Source of the DNA: a bacterium
GTDB taxonomy: Bacteria; Electryoneota; RPQS01
Length of the DNA: 64,000 bases
Direction: 5' to 3'
NCBI GenBank assembly: GCA_023382385.1
Contig: JAHDVH010000002.1
Span: 572,219 to 636,218, forward strand
Shown here: positions 8,076-16,003 of the stretch, in pieces
Layout: every line of letters starts with the position of its first letter
Numbering within the stretch: the stretch's first letter is position 1
Made by a program: the position numbers and the translations under genes
Notes under the pieces: generated by a model
The model's input: only the letters and a program-made list of their open reading frames with translations
Databases searched by the model: none
Told to the model about the DNA's origin: nothing

Positions 8076-9191
8076 CTACCTCGGCAGCTTAGGCACGTCG
8101 TCTTTGAAGAGGACGACTTCGAGCAGATAGTCTTGCTTGTGTTTCAGAAAGTCTGCCATGCGGCGGCGGCCAAGCTTGATGCCTTCGCGCACTGCCTCGC
8201 GCGTGAAACTACGGGCGGAAGTGGAGAATTCTCCCATTTCAGATTTTGACGGACCGATGACGTATGTGTCAATCACCGCGTAGCGGCGGTGCAGGTCGGC
8301 AAACTGCTCGCAAACTTTCCGGTCGGGAGAGCGCGAAGCGAGGTCAAATTTCGCGGCAAGCTCGTTAATGAAAGCCGCACGTTCATAGTCTTCGCGATCC
8401 GTGTTGTCTACGAACAACTCCAGAGTGCGTTCGAGAATTGGCACCACTCGATTGAACGGTCCGGTTCCGGGCTGCGGGAACGCAGACGCCCGCAGAATGT
8501 GTAACTCCTGCTCCTGAACGGGCAGTCTCGCGAGGGCCTGCTCTTCACGCACCTTGCGGAATTGAGCAAAGACCTCGCGCAACGGGGTGACGTCTGTAAC
8601 GCCTCCGTCCACGTAGCCTTTAACCGGCGGAAACACAATCGGAATGGCCGCGGATGCCATAATCGCATCAATGGCCGTCATGCCGGGCAAAGGTTGATTG
8701 AGCGCAACCTCTTCAAATCTCCCGAACTGCAGGTTGACCATACCTACTTTGACTGCGTCCGGCCACTTCTTGTTGCCAAGATGTTTTTCCAACAGCCTGC
8801 GCAGAGGTTTGGTGTCGTAGACCGAGTCCGCTTTGCGCAAAATAGCAACTGCCAAGTCACCCGGCAAGTTCCTGCCTAACAGGCGGCGCGCACCTTCTGT
8901 CAGCACACCAGTGGTTTTGAGGGGGACATAGACAGACGCATTGTTGGAGATTTCATCGTCCCATAGTTCGGCCAGACGAACCGCGTTCTGCGGTTGTTGC
9001 TTTCTGCTGCTGGCTGGATGCCCATCCGGCGTGCCGAATAGTTGGGCGACATTCAGTCCTCCAACCGATACCCCGTATCCTCCGTCATAGGGCTGTCCAC
9101 CGCGGGCAAAATACTCGGCAAGCATTCCGGCTTGATAGGCACCGTACGCTCCGCCTCCCTGCATGGCGAGTAGTAGATAAGGGGAAGTCAT
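8076..9191 (-). CDS. Patatin-like phospholipase
   Basis: 371 residues. Near the N-terminus an oxyanion loop QGGGAYGAYQ (11-20) precedes the nucleophile motif GVSVG (Ser42), and the catalytic Asp195 lies in YVDGGVTD, giving the Ser-Asp dyad of patatins. It should hydrolyse acyl esters of phospholipids or related lipids. There is no signal peptide or membrane helix, so it is predicted to be cytoplasmic. The start at 9191 is chosen because the frame opens directly into the first beta strand; no strong ribosome site is visible. It lies between the methyltransferase and NfeD genes on the same strand. Confidence 0.88.
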   Translation of the reverse strand: MTSPYLLLAMQGGGAYGAYQAGMLAEYFARGGQPYDGGYGVSVGGLNVAQLFGTPDGHPASSRKQQPQNAVRLAELWDDEISNNASVYVPLKTTGVLTEGARRLLGRNLPGDLAVAILRKADSVYDTKPLRRLLEKHLGNKKWPDAVKVGMVNLQFGRFEEVALNQPLPGMTAIDAIMASAAIPIVFPPVKGYVDGGVTDVTPLREVFAQFRKVREEQALARLPVQEQELHILRASAFPQPGTGPFNRVVPILERTLELFVDNTDREDYERAAFINELAAKFDLASRSPDRKVCEQFADLHRRYAVIDTYVIGPSKSEMGEFSTSARSFTREAVREGIKLGRRRMADFLKHKQDYLLEVVLFKDDVPKLPR

Positions 9192-9248
9192 GGGGACGGG
9201 AGAAAGTCTGGCAGCAAGCGCGGGTAATATGAGAACGTTGTGTCGTGT

Positions 9249-10130
9249 CTAACGTATCGGTCGGTGGACCGCGTCGAGCGCGAATGTCATGGGAAGCTCA
9301 GGCTCGGATTCCGGCAGGCGGAACATGTCCGGTCCGGCTTCCACCATGTGCGGATAAGGCTTGAAGCAGCAGGTTGGGTATTCTTCGAACTGTTCGACCA
9401 GCAGACCTGCTCGAGTCAGCGCGCGGAACACGTCAGCGAGACTCCACTGCCATTCTCGCGTAGGAGCCTGCGGAATATAGCTTTGGTCGGCATAGTCCGG
9501 CATCGGTGGCATAACCACGCCCTCCTCGCAATGGAAGTATCCGAATTTCCGTTCCAGCTTGCCGTTTTCCCAGTCAAACATCATCAGCGCGGGATGAATT
9601 TCCACGATGACGAAGCGGCCATGAGGCGCGAGCAGTTTGGCGATAACACCGGCCCAAACATAGAGATCTGAGAGCCAGTTAATCACGCCGTAGCTCGTAA
9701 AAATAACATCGAACTGCTCATGAAGAACTTGATCGGCAAGCAGGACATCACACTCTACAAATTGGACTCGCTCCGCAACACCTGCTTTTGCAGCAAGTTC
9801 GCGCGCTGTGGCAATCGCGACCGGAGAAAAATCGAGGCCCACAACTTGTGCGGCACCGCGGCGAGCGATTTCAATGGTGGATTTGCCAAAATGACACTGC
9901 AAATGCAGGACGCGTTTCCCTGCAACATCGCCCAGCCAATCCAGCTCCAATCTGTCAAGCGCAGGTTTTCCGTTCAGAAAGCCCGGGACATCGTAGAAGT
10001 CGCTGGCCGCATGAATCGGCGTGACCTCGTCCCACCACGCGCGGTTAAGCAAATGAGCGGGGTGCGTCTTCTCGCCTGATGATCCTGCTAAATGATTATC
10101 TATGGTCATCTTAGGGTCTTGCATGGACAT
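9249..10130 (-). CDS. Class I SAM-dependent methyltransferase
   Basis: About 293 residues from ATG 10130; starts at 10124 or 10109 are equally possible, and no clear Shine-Dalgarno decides. Motif I of the Rossmann fold is VLHLQCHFGKSTI, with acidic residue GLDFS at the end of strand 2 and FDVIFTSYGVINW as motif II. The family is the common methyltransferase domain 11/25 group acting on small molecules; the substrate is unknown. The gene is transcribed away from the M29 aminopeptidase, so the 127 bases between them should contain promoters for both, though I saw no strong match. Confidence 0.85.
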   Translation of the reverse strand: MSMQDPKMTIDNHLAGSSGEKTHPAHLLNRAWWDEVTPIHAASDFYDVPGFLNGKPALDRLELDWLGDVAGKRVLHLQCHFGKSTIEIARRGAAQVVGLDFSPVAIATARELAAKAGVAERVQFVECDVLLADQVLHEQFDVIFTSYGVINWLSDLYVWAGVIAKLLAPHGRFVIVEIHPALMMFDWENGKLERKFGYFHCEEGVVMPPMPDYADQSYIPQAPTREWQWSLADVFRALTRAGLLVEQFEEYPTCCFKPYPHMVEAGPDMFRLPESEPELPMTFALDAVHRPIR

Positions 10131-10257
10131 AGAATGTACGCTTTTTCCGGCAGGGGTGCAAGTGGGGATGGGGTATGACGGCTTGCGAAACAGAGCGATT
10201 TTGAGTAATTTGTCACATACAATCCGAGGAACATAACCACAGGAGATTCTCACTTAG

Positions 10258-11382
10258 ATGTACGATCCTCGACACAAAAAACTTGCTGAAGTGCTGGTGA
10301 AGCACTCCACCAAAGTGAAGCCCGGCGACAAAGTGCTAATCGAGTGCTTTGACATTCCGCTTGAGTTCATCAGAGTGCTCTTGCAGGAAGTCTGCGATGC
10401 CGGGGGCCTGCCGGTGCTGGAATACAAGCACCAGTCCGTAATGCGCACTCTGATGCGTAACGCCACCGAAGAGCGCATGAAATTGATTGCCGACAGCGAA
10501 CTCTACCGGATGAAGCAAATGGACTGCTACATCGCGGTTCGCGGTGTTTTCAATGCCAAGGAATTGATCGATGTTCCCGGCGATCAGATGTCGCTGTATG
10601 AGAAGCATTGGTTGAAGCCTGTGCATCTCAAGCAGCGCGTCGAGAACACCCGCTGGGTGATTCTCAAATACCCGTCGCCGCAAATGGCGCAGATGGCCAA
10701 GATGAGCCACGAGGTGTTTGAGGACTTTTTCTACCACGTGTGCTGCGACGTGGATTGGAAGAAGGCCAGCGACGCGATGATTCCGGCGAAAGCCTTCATG
10801 GAAAAGACCGATAAGGTGCATATCAAGGGACCGGGAACCGATCTGCAATTCTCCATTAAGGGAATTCCGGCGGTGCCTTGCGGCGGAAGCTTTAACATCC
10901 CCGACCTGGAGATATTCACGGCGCCCGTGCGTAATTCTGTGAACGGCAAGATCAGCTACAACTCACCGTCCACCTACCGCGGTTTCACGTTTGAAAACGT
11001 CGTGCTCGAATTCAAGGACGGCAAGGTCGTCAATGCGACGTCCAACGACACAAAGCGTATCAACGAGATTTTCGACACGGATGAAGGTGCGCGTTACGTG
11101 GGCGAGTTCGCGCTTGGTTTTCATCCGTATGTGCTCGAACCGATGGACGACATTCTGTTTGACGAGAAAATCGCCGGTTCGTTCCATTTCACGCCCGGCC
11201 AGGCCTACGAGAAGGAAGCCGATAACGGCAATCGCAGCCAGATTCACTGGGATCTTGTATGTATTCAGCGTCCCGAGAAGGGCGGCGGCGAAATTTGGAT
11301 GGATGGGAAACTCATTCGCAAGGATGGCGTTTTCGTGCATGAAGCGTTCCTCGCAATGAATCCGGAGAATCTGGTGAAGTAG
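10258..11382 (+). CDS. M29-family (thermophilic-type) aminopeptidase
   Basis: 374 residues, the usual size for AmpS/AmpT-like leucyl aminopeptidases of family M29. These are metal-dependent dimers that remove N-terminal residues from peptides in the cytoplasm. The N-terminal half has the substrate-gate fold (KVKPGDKVLIECFDIPLEF). The C-terminal half holds the metal site (GTDLQFSIKG, GGSFNIPDLEIFTAPV, STYRGFTFENVVLEFKDGKV, ELGF/FALGFHPYV, SQIHWDLV). AGGAG lies 11 bases before the ATG. It is monocistronic, ended by a shared bidirectional terminator. Confidence 0.9.
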   Translation: MYDPRHKKLAEVLVKHSTKVKPGDKVLIECFDIPLEFIRVLLQEVCDAGGLPVLEYKHQSVMRTLMRNATEERMKLIADSELYRMKQMDCYIAVRGVFNAKELIDVPGDQMSLYEKHWLKPVHLKQRVENTRWVILKYPSPQMAQMAKMSHEVFEDFFYHVCCDVDWKKASDAMIPAKAFMEKTDKVHIKGPGTDLQFSIKGIPAVPCGGSFNIPDLEIFTAPVRNSVNGKISYNSPSTYRGFTFENVVLEFKDGKVVNATSNDTKRINEIFDTDEGARYVGEFALGFHPYVLEPMDDILFDEKIAGSFHFTPGQAYEKEADNGNRSQIHWDLVCIQRPEKGGGEIWMDGKLIRKDGVFVHEAFLAMNPENLVK

Positions 11383-11404
11383 CTACTTCACGCATGATTG
11401 TAAG

Positions 11405-11434
11405 AGAAAGCCCCGCTAAGTAGCGGGGCTTTCT
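11405..11434. terminator. Bidirectional terminator between convergent genes
   Basis: Perfect 13-bp stem AGAAAGCCCCGCT / AGCGGGGCTTTCT with loop AAGT. It lies 23 bases after the aminopeptidase and 18 bases after the stop of the convergent beta-helix gene. T-rich ends exist in both directions. Confidence 0.8.
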
Positions 11435-11451
11435 GGTAAGTGGAATCTAAC

Positions 11452-13059
11452 TTACTTCAACAGCAGCAGCTTTGTGACAACATGTGTTGTTGAGGAGGAT
11501 AGTTTCGCAAAGTACGTTCCGCTTGCGACATTGTCGGCACTGATTGTCAAGGTCTTGACGGACTGAATGCGGCCCGTGTATAACAACTTGACCAAGCGGC
11601 CATGCAGGTCGTAGAGTATAACACGGTACTCCCCGGGTTCTGCAACATGGATCGTCAGTGTCGTCGTTGCGTTAAACGGATTGGGAAAAACGGACAGCGA
11701 AAGTTCGGTCGGCAACTCGTTACGTTTATCTGCGCTCGTGCCTGATGTATCCGGAATCGAATCCGGCGGCGATGTCAGCCACGGAATAAACTCCACGCCG
11801 TTACCGACTTCAGTTCCTTGACCTTCGGGATTGAACACTGCGTGATACGGCCCCGTCGAATCCCCCCACCAGTTCTCACGCGCGTCAAAATAGGGTCCGG
11901 CCGAGAACGCAGCGATTCCGGGTGGCAGGAATTGATTGGCCCGAGCGAATACGGTGTCCAGAGGTGTGCTGATGGCTCGAACATCGGGAGAAGTAGCAGG
12001 TTGCAAATCGATGAACTTATTGTCTACCAGATCCACAGAACCGGAGATTTCAATGCCCGGTGCTGCGCCTCCAGTTGTCGTTCCGCCAACAAATTTGTTG
12101 CCGTAAACCTGTCCGAAGTAACCCGGCTGAGGGTCTTGGCAAATGAACTTTATCGCTGACGGTCCGGAGGCAATCCCTTCGCCTTGGTAGTTGTTAAACA
12201 TGTTTCCCCGAATACTTATCGGCGAACCGTCTTCACTTGGACAGCCCATGGCGACCTCCAGCAACGCAGGGCACCGGCCTATGTCTTCAAAGGTATTACT
12301 GTCAATCCTGCAATTACTTACCGGATTGATGTTCACCAAAGAGAATCCCCTGCCAGACGGGCCGAACCGACAAGTGCTCACTTCAATGTCGCTGCCGTGC
12401 AATTGGAGCAGATGTGTTCCTCCATCTGTATCACGGCGTAACGAGCTATTGCGAACAATTGAACCTGTGGAACAGAAGATCAGCCACCAACCCGATCCGC
12501 TAAAATCGCATTTGTTAACTCGAACTGTACCGAACGCGCCCGGATAGAGACAGAACCACAGGCATCCGTTAAAGCGACAGTGCTCCGCTTCGATAAGTTG
12601 CGCGGCAAGGACCGCTTGAGAGACTGAATCAAACACACAGTTGCGCAGGTACAAAGCTGATCCGGTATGATGTACTCCACCGACTCTCGTCGGCCAATCT
12701 GGTTGACGCATTTCGGGCCGGTTAAAAAAGACGAATTTCTCAATATGGACCGTATCACCCGGAAAAACTGCAACGGATGGTGTATCCGATCCTCTGGGAA
12801 TAGGATCAAGAACTGTTCTCAGCTCCGCAAGAGTGTCCGCAGGGTACCAGCCCGTCAAGGTCAACGAGTAGGCGGGGGCGATGAGAAATTCATGGTAGAC
12901 TCCGGGACTCACCCGCACTGTGTCGCCAGTTTGCGTCACATTCAGTGCATCTTGTATTGTCGCGTATTCTGAAGGGACTTCCAGGGTCTCGGCTTGGACC
13001 AAGGAAGAAGTTATGCAGATCACGATCAACAAGTTGGCCGCAACCACCAGATTTCGCAC
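11452..13059 (-). CDS. Secreted right-handed beta-helix protein with sorting domain (cassette copy 2)
   Basis: About 535 residues. I place the start at GTG 13059, which opens a good signal peptide (MRNLVVAANLLIVICITSSL) seven bases after the stop of the Cys-rich gene; frame-internal ATGs at 13107 and 13092 lie inside that gene. The body is a parallel beta-helix of the NosD/pectate-lyase type (VPSEYATIQDAL opening, repeated N-x-F and C-x-F turns). It ends in ENWWGDSTGPYH, a linker, and a sorting domain (VFPNPFNATT to TKLLLLK). Catalytic residues of a lyase are not recognisable; it may bind polysaccharide. It is paralogous to 13742-15343. Confidence 0.87.
   Translation of the reverse strand: MRNLVVAANLLIVICITSSLVQAETLEVPSEYATIQDALNVTQTGDTVRVSPGVYHEFLIAPAYSLTLTGWYPADTLAELRTVLDPIPRGSDTPSVAVFPGDTVHIEKFVFFNRPEMRQPDWPTRVGGVHHTGSALYLRNCVFDSVSQAVLAAQLIEAEHCRFNGCLWFCLYPGAFGTVRVNKCDFSGSGWWLIFCSTGSIVRNSSLRRDTDGGTHLLQLHGSDIEVSTCRFGPSGRGFSLVNINPVSNCRIDSNTFEDIGRCPALLEVAMGCPSEDGSPISIRGNMFNNYQGEGIASGPSAIKFICQDPQPGYFGQVYGNKFVGGTTTGGAAPGIEISGSVDLVDNKFIDLQPATSPDVRAISTPLDTVFARANQFLPPGIAAFSAGPYFDARENWWGDSTGPYHAVFNPEGQGTEVGNGVEFIPWLTSPPDSIPDTSGTSADKRNELPTELSLSVFPNPFNATTTLTIHVAEPGEYRVILYDLHGRLVKLLYTGRIQSVKTLTISADNVASGTYFAKLSSSTTHVVTKLLLLK
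11709..11889. repeat. Copy 2 of a conserved 181-bp block shared by the two beta-helix genes
   Basis: Aligned to 14002-14182 without gaps, I count 21 differences in 181 bases (about 88% identity). The block encodes the ENWWGDSTGPYH motif, the linker and the start of the NPF motif. The sorting domain immediately beyond it is very different between the copies. Confidence 0.8.
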
Positions 13060-13066
13060 GATTCCG

Positions 13067-13570
13067 TTAGGGTGTACAAGTTGTGACAGCATAGGAAATG
13101 CATGCATAGGCAGTGCAGTTTGCTTCACATGATTCACAGGATTGGACAGCAGGACAAGGAACCTTGCATACATACATGACGTATGTGGCGGTCGCCGACA
13201 AGCTTATCGAATTGGTGCAGACATAGCTGCAATTCCCAATATTACACTCGACTGTATGGCAGTTCTCCAGAAAGGTTTCGTTGCCGCCTTCAAGCTTATA
13301 CAAGTTTGCGCAGGATTGACACTTGCTGCAATCTCCCGTGCCACCTGAACATGTTGTGTGGGTTGTGAAGGTGTAATTGCCATCGCACAAAGGCGAGAAC
13401 TCAGTGCGCGTGCAATTAGCCGTTAGGTTTTCTCTGCAACCGGCAGTTGAGCACGTTGCATCGCTGAAACAAATACACTCTGTGCAGGCCCCAACTCCTA
13501 TCGGCATTCCCAGACACAACAAAACCGCAAGAGTCGTCATTGCGAAAGTCGTGGAAGGTGTTCTCTTCAT
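13067..13570 (-). CDS. Small Cys-rich secreted protein (cassette copy 2)
   Basis: 167 residues from ATG 13570, with GGAGG six bases upstream. A signal peptide (MKRTPSTTFAMTTLAVLLCL) is followed by a mature part with 22 Cys, starting ACTECIC. Many Cys sit in CxxC or C-x2/3-C spacing (CSKCQSC, CESCEANC), with a conserved YVMYVC segment near the C-terminus. I recognise no known domain. It is homologous to the proteins at 15340 and 35435, and all three lie directly upstream of a sorting-domain protein. The Cys content suggests a disulfide-stabilised or metal-binding secreted domain, but that is inference. It lacks a sorting domain of its own. Confidence 0.8.
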   Translation of the reverse strand: MKRTPSTTFAMTTLAVLLCLGMPIGVGACTECICFSDATCSTAGCRENLTANCTRTEFSPLCDGNYTFTTHTTCSGGTGDCSKCQSCANLYKLEGGNETFLENCHTVECNIGNCSYVCTNSISLSATATYVMYVCKVPCPAVQSCESCEANCTAYACISYAVTTCTP

Positions 13571-13741
13571 GGCTATCCTCCAAGTCATTCTGATTCCCCT
13601 GATGCTCTCTGTCATTTGGTGCACTACTCCTGATTTACAGCTTCAGGGTTTGCCGTCTAGCGTTTGCTGGGCATTCGTGGCAATATCGCGAACTATTTGC
13701 AACCAAGATGATTTCATCGCGTTGTCGGAGTTTTCCTACGG

Positions 13742-15343
13742 CTACTTCAGCAGGAGCAGTTTCGCTGCTTGTGGTGCGTGCGACGTCGTGAGCTTTGCGA
13801 AGTAGACTCCGCTTGCGTACTTGCTGCCGTCGAAGTGAACTTCGTGCAGTCCGGCTGTGAACAAATCGTCAGCGAGTGTCGCGATCCTTCTGCCCAATAT
13901 GTCGAACAATTCGAGTCGCACAATCTCGGACTTCCAAAGCGAGAACGAAATCGTTGTCGTGGGGTTGAATGGATTAGGAAACACAGACAACAAGAGCTCG
14001 CTCGGCAACTCGTTGCGTTCATCTGCGCTCGTGCCTGAAGTATCCGGAATCGAATCCGGCGGTGCAGTCAGCCACGGAATGAACTCCACGCCGTTACCAA
14101 CCTCGGTTCCCCGTCCCTCGGGATTGAACACCGAGTGATATGGTCCCGTCGAATCCCCCCACCAGTTCTCACGTGCATCGAACGGCATCCCATCAGTCTG
14201 CGCAGCCAGACCCGGCGGAAGAAACATATTGTCACGTGCCAGCGTAATGCCCGAGACGCTTCCAAACAACCACACGTCTCCCAAGTTCTCCGGGAAAAGA
14301 TCCGCGAACTGATTGTTCGCCAGTGAAACTCGGAGATTTGACCGGACTCCGGGTCCTATGGTTGAACTGCCATTCTGAAAAGAGTTGCTCTCGATATGTG
14401 CAATGTTCTCGTTAGTGCTTCCTTGGCAACTGATCTGTATCGCCGTTGTGCCAGATGCGGGTCCAACGCCATGGAAATCAACAAACTCATTGTTGAAAAT
14501 CGTAATCGGTGCATGTTCAAACATCTCATCGCAGTCCACGGATCCGTCAATCAATGAGTATGCACGTTCGATTCCCTCAAACGCGCAATTCTCAATCAAA
14601 CAGTTTCCTTGCGAGTATAAGCTGAGAACCGGAAAGGCGCTGTAACATGGTCCGAAGCGGCAGCCAGAGACTGTGATACTGCTTCCGAGGATTATCAGAA
14701 ATTCCGATTGTTGGCGATTGCAGAGAAATGTGCAGTTGCGCACTACTGAATTGCTGTAGCATTTCAGGAGGTGGGGGCCTTCGCCGTCAAAGGAGCAATC
14801 GCGGCAGTCCACCATGCCATAAACACTGGGTGTCACGCAATCACGATAACATCCTTCAAATATACAGTTCCTCAAGTAAAGTCTCGCGCCACCCCGCACT
14901 CCCCGCGAGACGGAATCAAAGCGGCAGTTCTCAAGAGAGAGCGCTGTTCCCATAAACCGCACTCCACCGGTGCGGGTCGCCGCACCATACTGACGATATT
15001 CGTGGCGATTGAAGAAAGCAAAGTTCCTGATTGCAACGGAGTCACCGCCGAACACCGCTGCCGAAGGCGTGTCCACTCCCGATGGAATCGGATCGAGTGT
15101 GGAGCGCAGAACGGCAAGTGTGTCCCCGGGATACCAGCCCGTGAGTGTCAAAGAGTGAGATGGGGCCAACAGAAACTCATGATAGACCCCCGGTGCCACA
15201 CGAATGGTGTCACTCGTCTGCGAAGAATCAAGCGCAATCTGGATCGTCGAATAGTCTGCAGGAACCTCCAATACGCGACCCAAAGAGTCTGCAGTCAGGA
15301 ACGCGACCCAAAAGAGCAGTGTTAAATAGGTTGCAGGCTTCAT
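13742..15343 (-). CDS. Secreted right-handed beta-helix protein with sorting domain (cassette copy 1)
   Basis: 533 residues. The ATG at 15343 overlaps the TGA of the Cys-rich gene (ATGA), so translation is coupled. Signal peptide MKPATYLTLLFWVAFLTADS, then VPADYSTIQIAL and a parallel beta-helix with many short strands and Cys (NCRFDS, NCIFEGC, DCSFDG). The ENWWGDSTGPYH motif leads into a linker and a canonical type A sorting domain (VFPNPFNPTT, DILGRRIATL, YASGVYFAKL, final Lys). Paralogous along its length to 11452-13059, but with a sorting domain of different sequence. Surface-exposed cargo is likely; enzymatic activity is not evident. Confidence 0.87.
   Translation of the reverse strand: MKPATYLTLLFWVAFLTADSLGRVLEVPADYSTIQIALDSSQTSDTIRVAPGVYHEFLLAPSHSLTLTGWYPGDTLAVLRSTLDPIPSGVDTPSAAVFGGDSVAIRNFAFFNRHEYRQYGAATRTGGVRFMGTALSLENCRFDSVSRGVRGGARLYLRNCIFEGCYRDCVTPSVYGMVDCRDCSFDGEGPHLLKCYSNSVVRNCTFLCNRQQSEFLIILGSSITVSGCRFGPCYSAFPVLSLYSQGNCLIENCAFEGIERAYSLIDGSVDCDEMFEHAPITIFNNEFVDFHGVGPASGTTAIQISCQGSTNENIAHIESNSFQNGSSTIGPGVRSNLRVSLANNQFADLFPENLGDVWLFGSVSGITLARDNMFLPPGLAAQTDGMPFDARENWWGDSTGPYHSVFNPEGRGTEVGNGVEFIPWLTAPPDSIPDTSGTSADERNELPSELLLSVFPNPFNPTTTISFSLWKSEIVRLELFDILGRRIATLADDLFTAGLHEVHFDGSKYASGVYFAKLTTSHAPQAAKLLLLK
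14002..14182. repeat. Copy 1 of the conserved 181-bp block
   Basis: Gap-free partner of 11709-11889, at a distance of 2293 bases. The surrounding beta-helix and sorting-domain sequence is clearly more diverged than the block. Confidence 0.8.
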
Positions 15344-15849
15344 GGCGTGCACGGCATGGTTGAAAGCCCATACGATAAGCAGCCGACCGCTACGCAGGAT
15401 GCATCACAATCCCCACAGTCCTCCAGACCTTCGTAGTCGGCACAGTATAGCTTGCAGACGTAAAGCACATAGGTGCTGCTCGAAGTAAGTGATACGGAAC
15501 TGCAAGTTGTTCCACATTCGTCAACTGAACAGAGATTCGTGTGGCAGTTAGCAACCCAGATTTCGTTCCCACCACTCACTTTAAAGAGGTTAACGCAACT
15601 ATAACACTTTCCGCAGAGCGTTTCACACGAGTTCACTGCTGCATAAAAGGCATACTCCCCGTCACACTCTGGCGTGAACTCCAGCCGCGTGCAATTCGCT
15701 GTCAGGTCAAGATCGCACTCATCGTTTGAGCAGGTGTTGTCCGTGACACAGATGCACTCCGTGCAGGCGCAGATCCTTGCCGGCAGTCCCAGACACAAAA
15801 AAACCGCAAGAGTCGTCATTGCGGCAGTCGTGAATGGTGTGTTCGTCAT
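15340..15849 (-). CDS. Small Cys-rich secreted protein (cassette copy 1)
   Basis: 169 residues from ATG 15849, preceded by AGAGG. The signal peptide (MTNTPFTTAAMTTLAVFLCL) is almost the same as in copy 2. The mature part again has 22 Cys: ACTECIC start, CGKCYSC, STYVLYVC, DCGDCDASC, and a C-terminal PCTP. It overlaps the beta-helix gene by four bases. A promoter-like site lies about 60-90 bases upstream, making this the first gene of the duplicated locus. No known family recognised; see the protein at 35435 for a more distant relative. Confidence 0.82.
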   Translation of the reverse strand: MTNTPFTTAAMTTLAVFLCLGLPARICACTECICVTDNTCSNDECDLDLTANCTRLEFTPECDGEYAFYAAVNSCETLCGKCYSCVNLFKVSGGNEIWVANCHTNLCSVDECGTTCSSVSLTSSSTYVLYVCKLYCADYEGLEDCGDCDASCVAVGCLSYGLSTMPCTP

Positions 15850-15909
15850 GGCAAACCTCTGAGTCTTCTTGTTTCCCCGATGCGGGCGGCCTCTTTGGTG
15901 CACGACCTA

Positions 15910-15938
15910 AATGTACGGCTTCAGGATTCCCTTGTCAA
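15910..15938 (-). promoter_or_regulatory. Promoter of the duplicated cassette locus, with palindrome over the -35 box
   Basis: TTGACA at 15938-15933, 17 bases, TACATT at 15915-15910 on the minus strand. The -35 box lies inside the perfect inverted repeat CCCTTG-A-CAAGGG, which could be an operator. The equivalent position before cassette copy 2 lacks 15 bases including this box. Confidence 0.6.
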
Positions 15939-16003
15939 GGGTTTGCGGTGCAGAAAAAGATGGACAATTTCTATACTCTCCTATTGGTCTGATTCTTCGC
16001 AAG

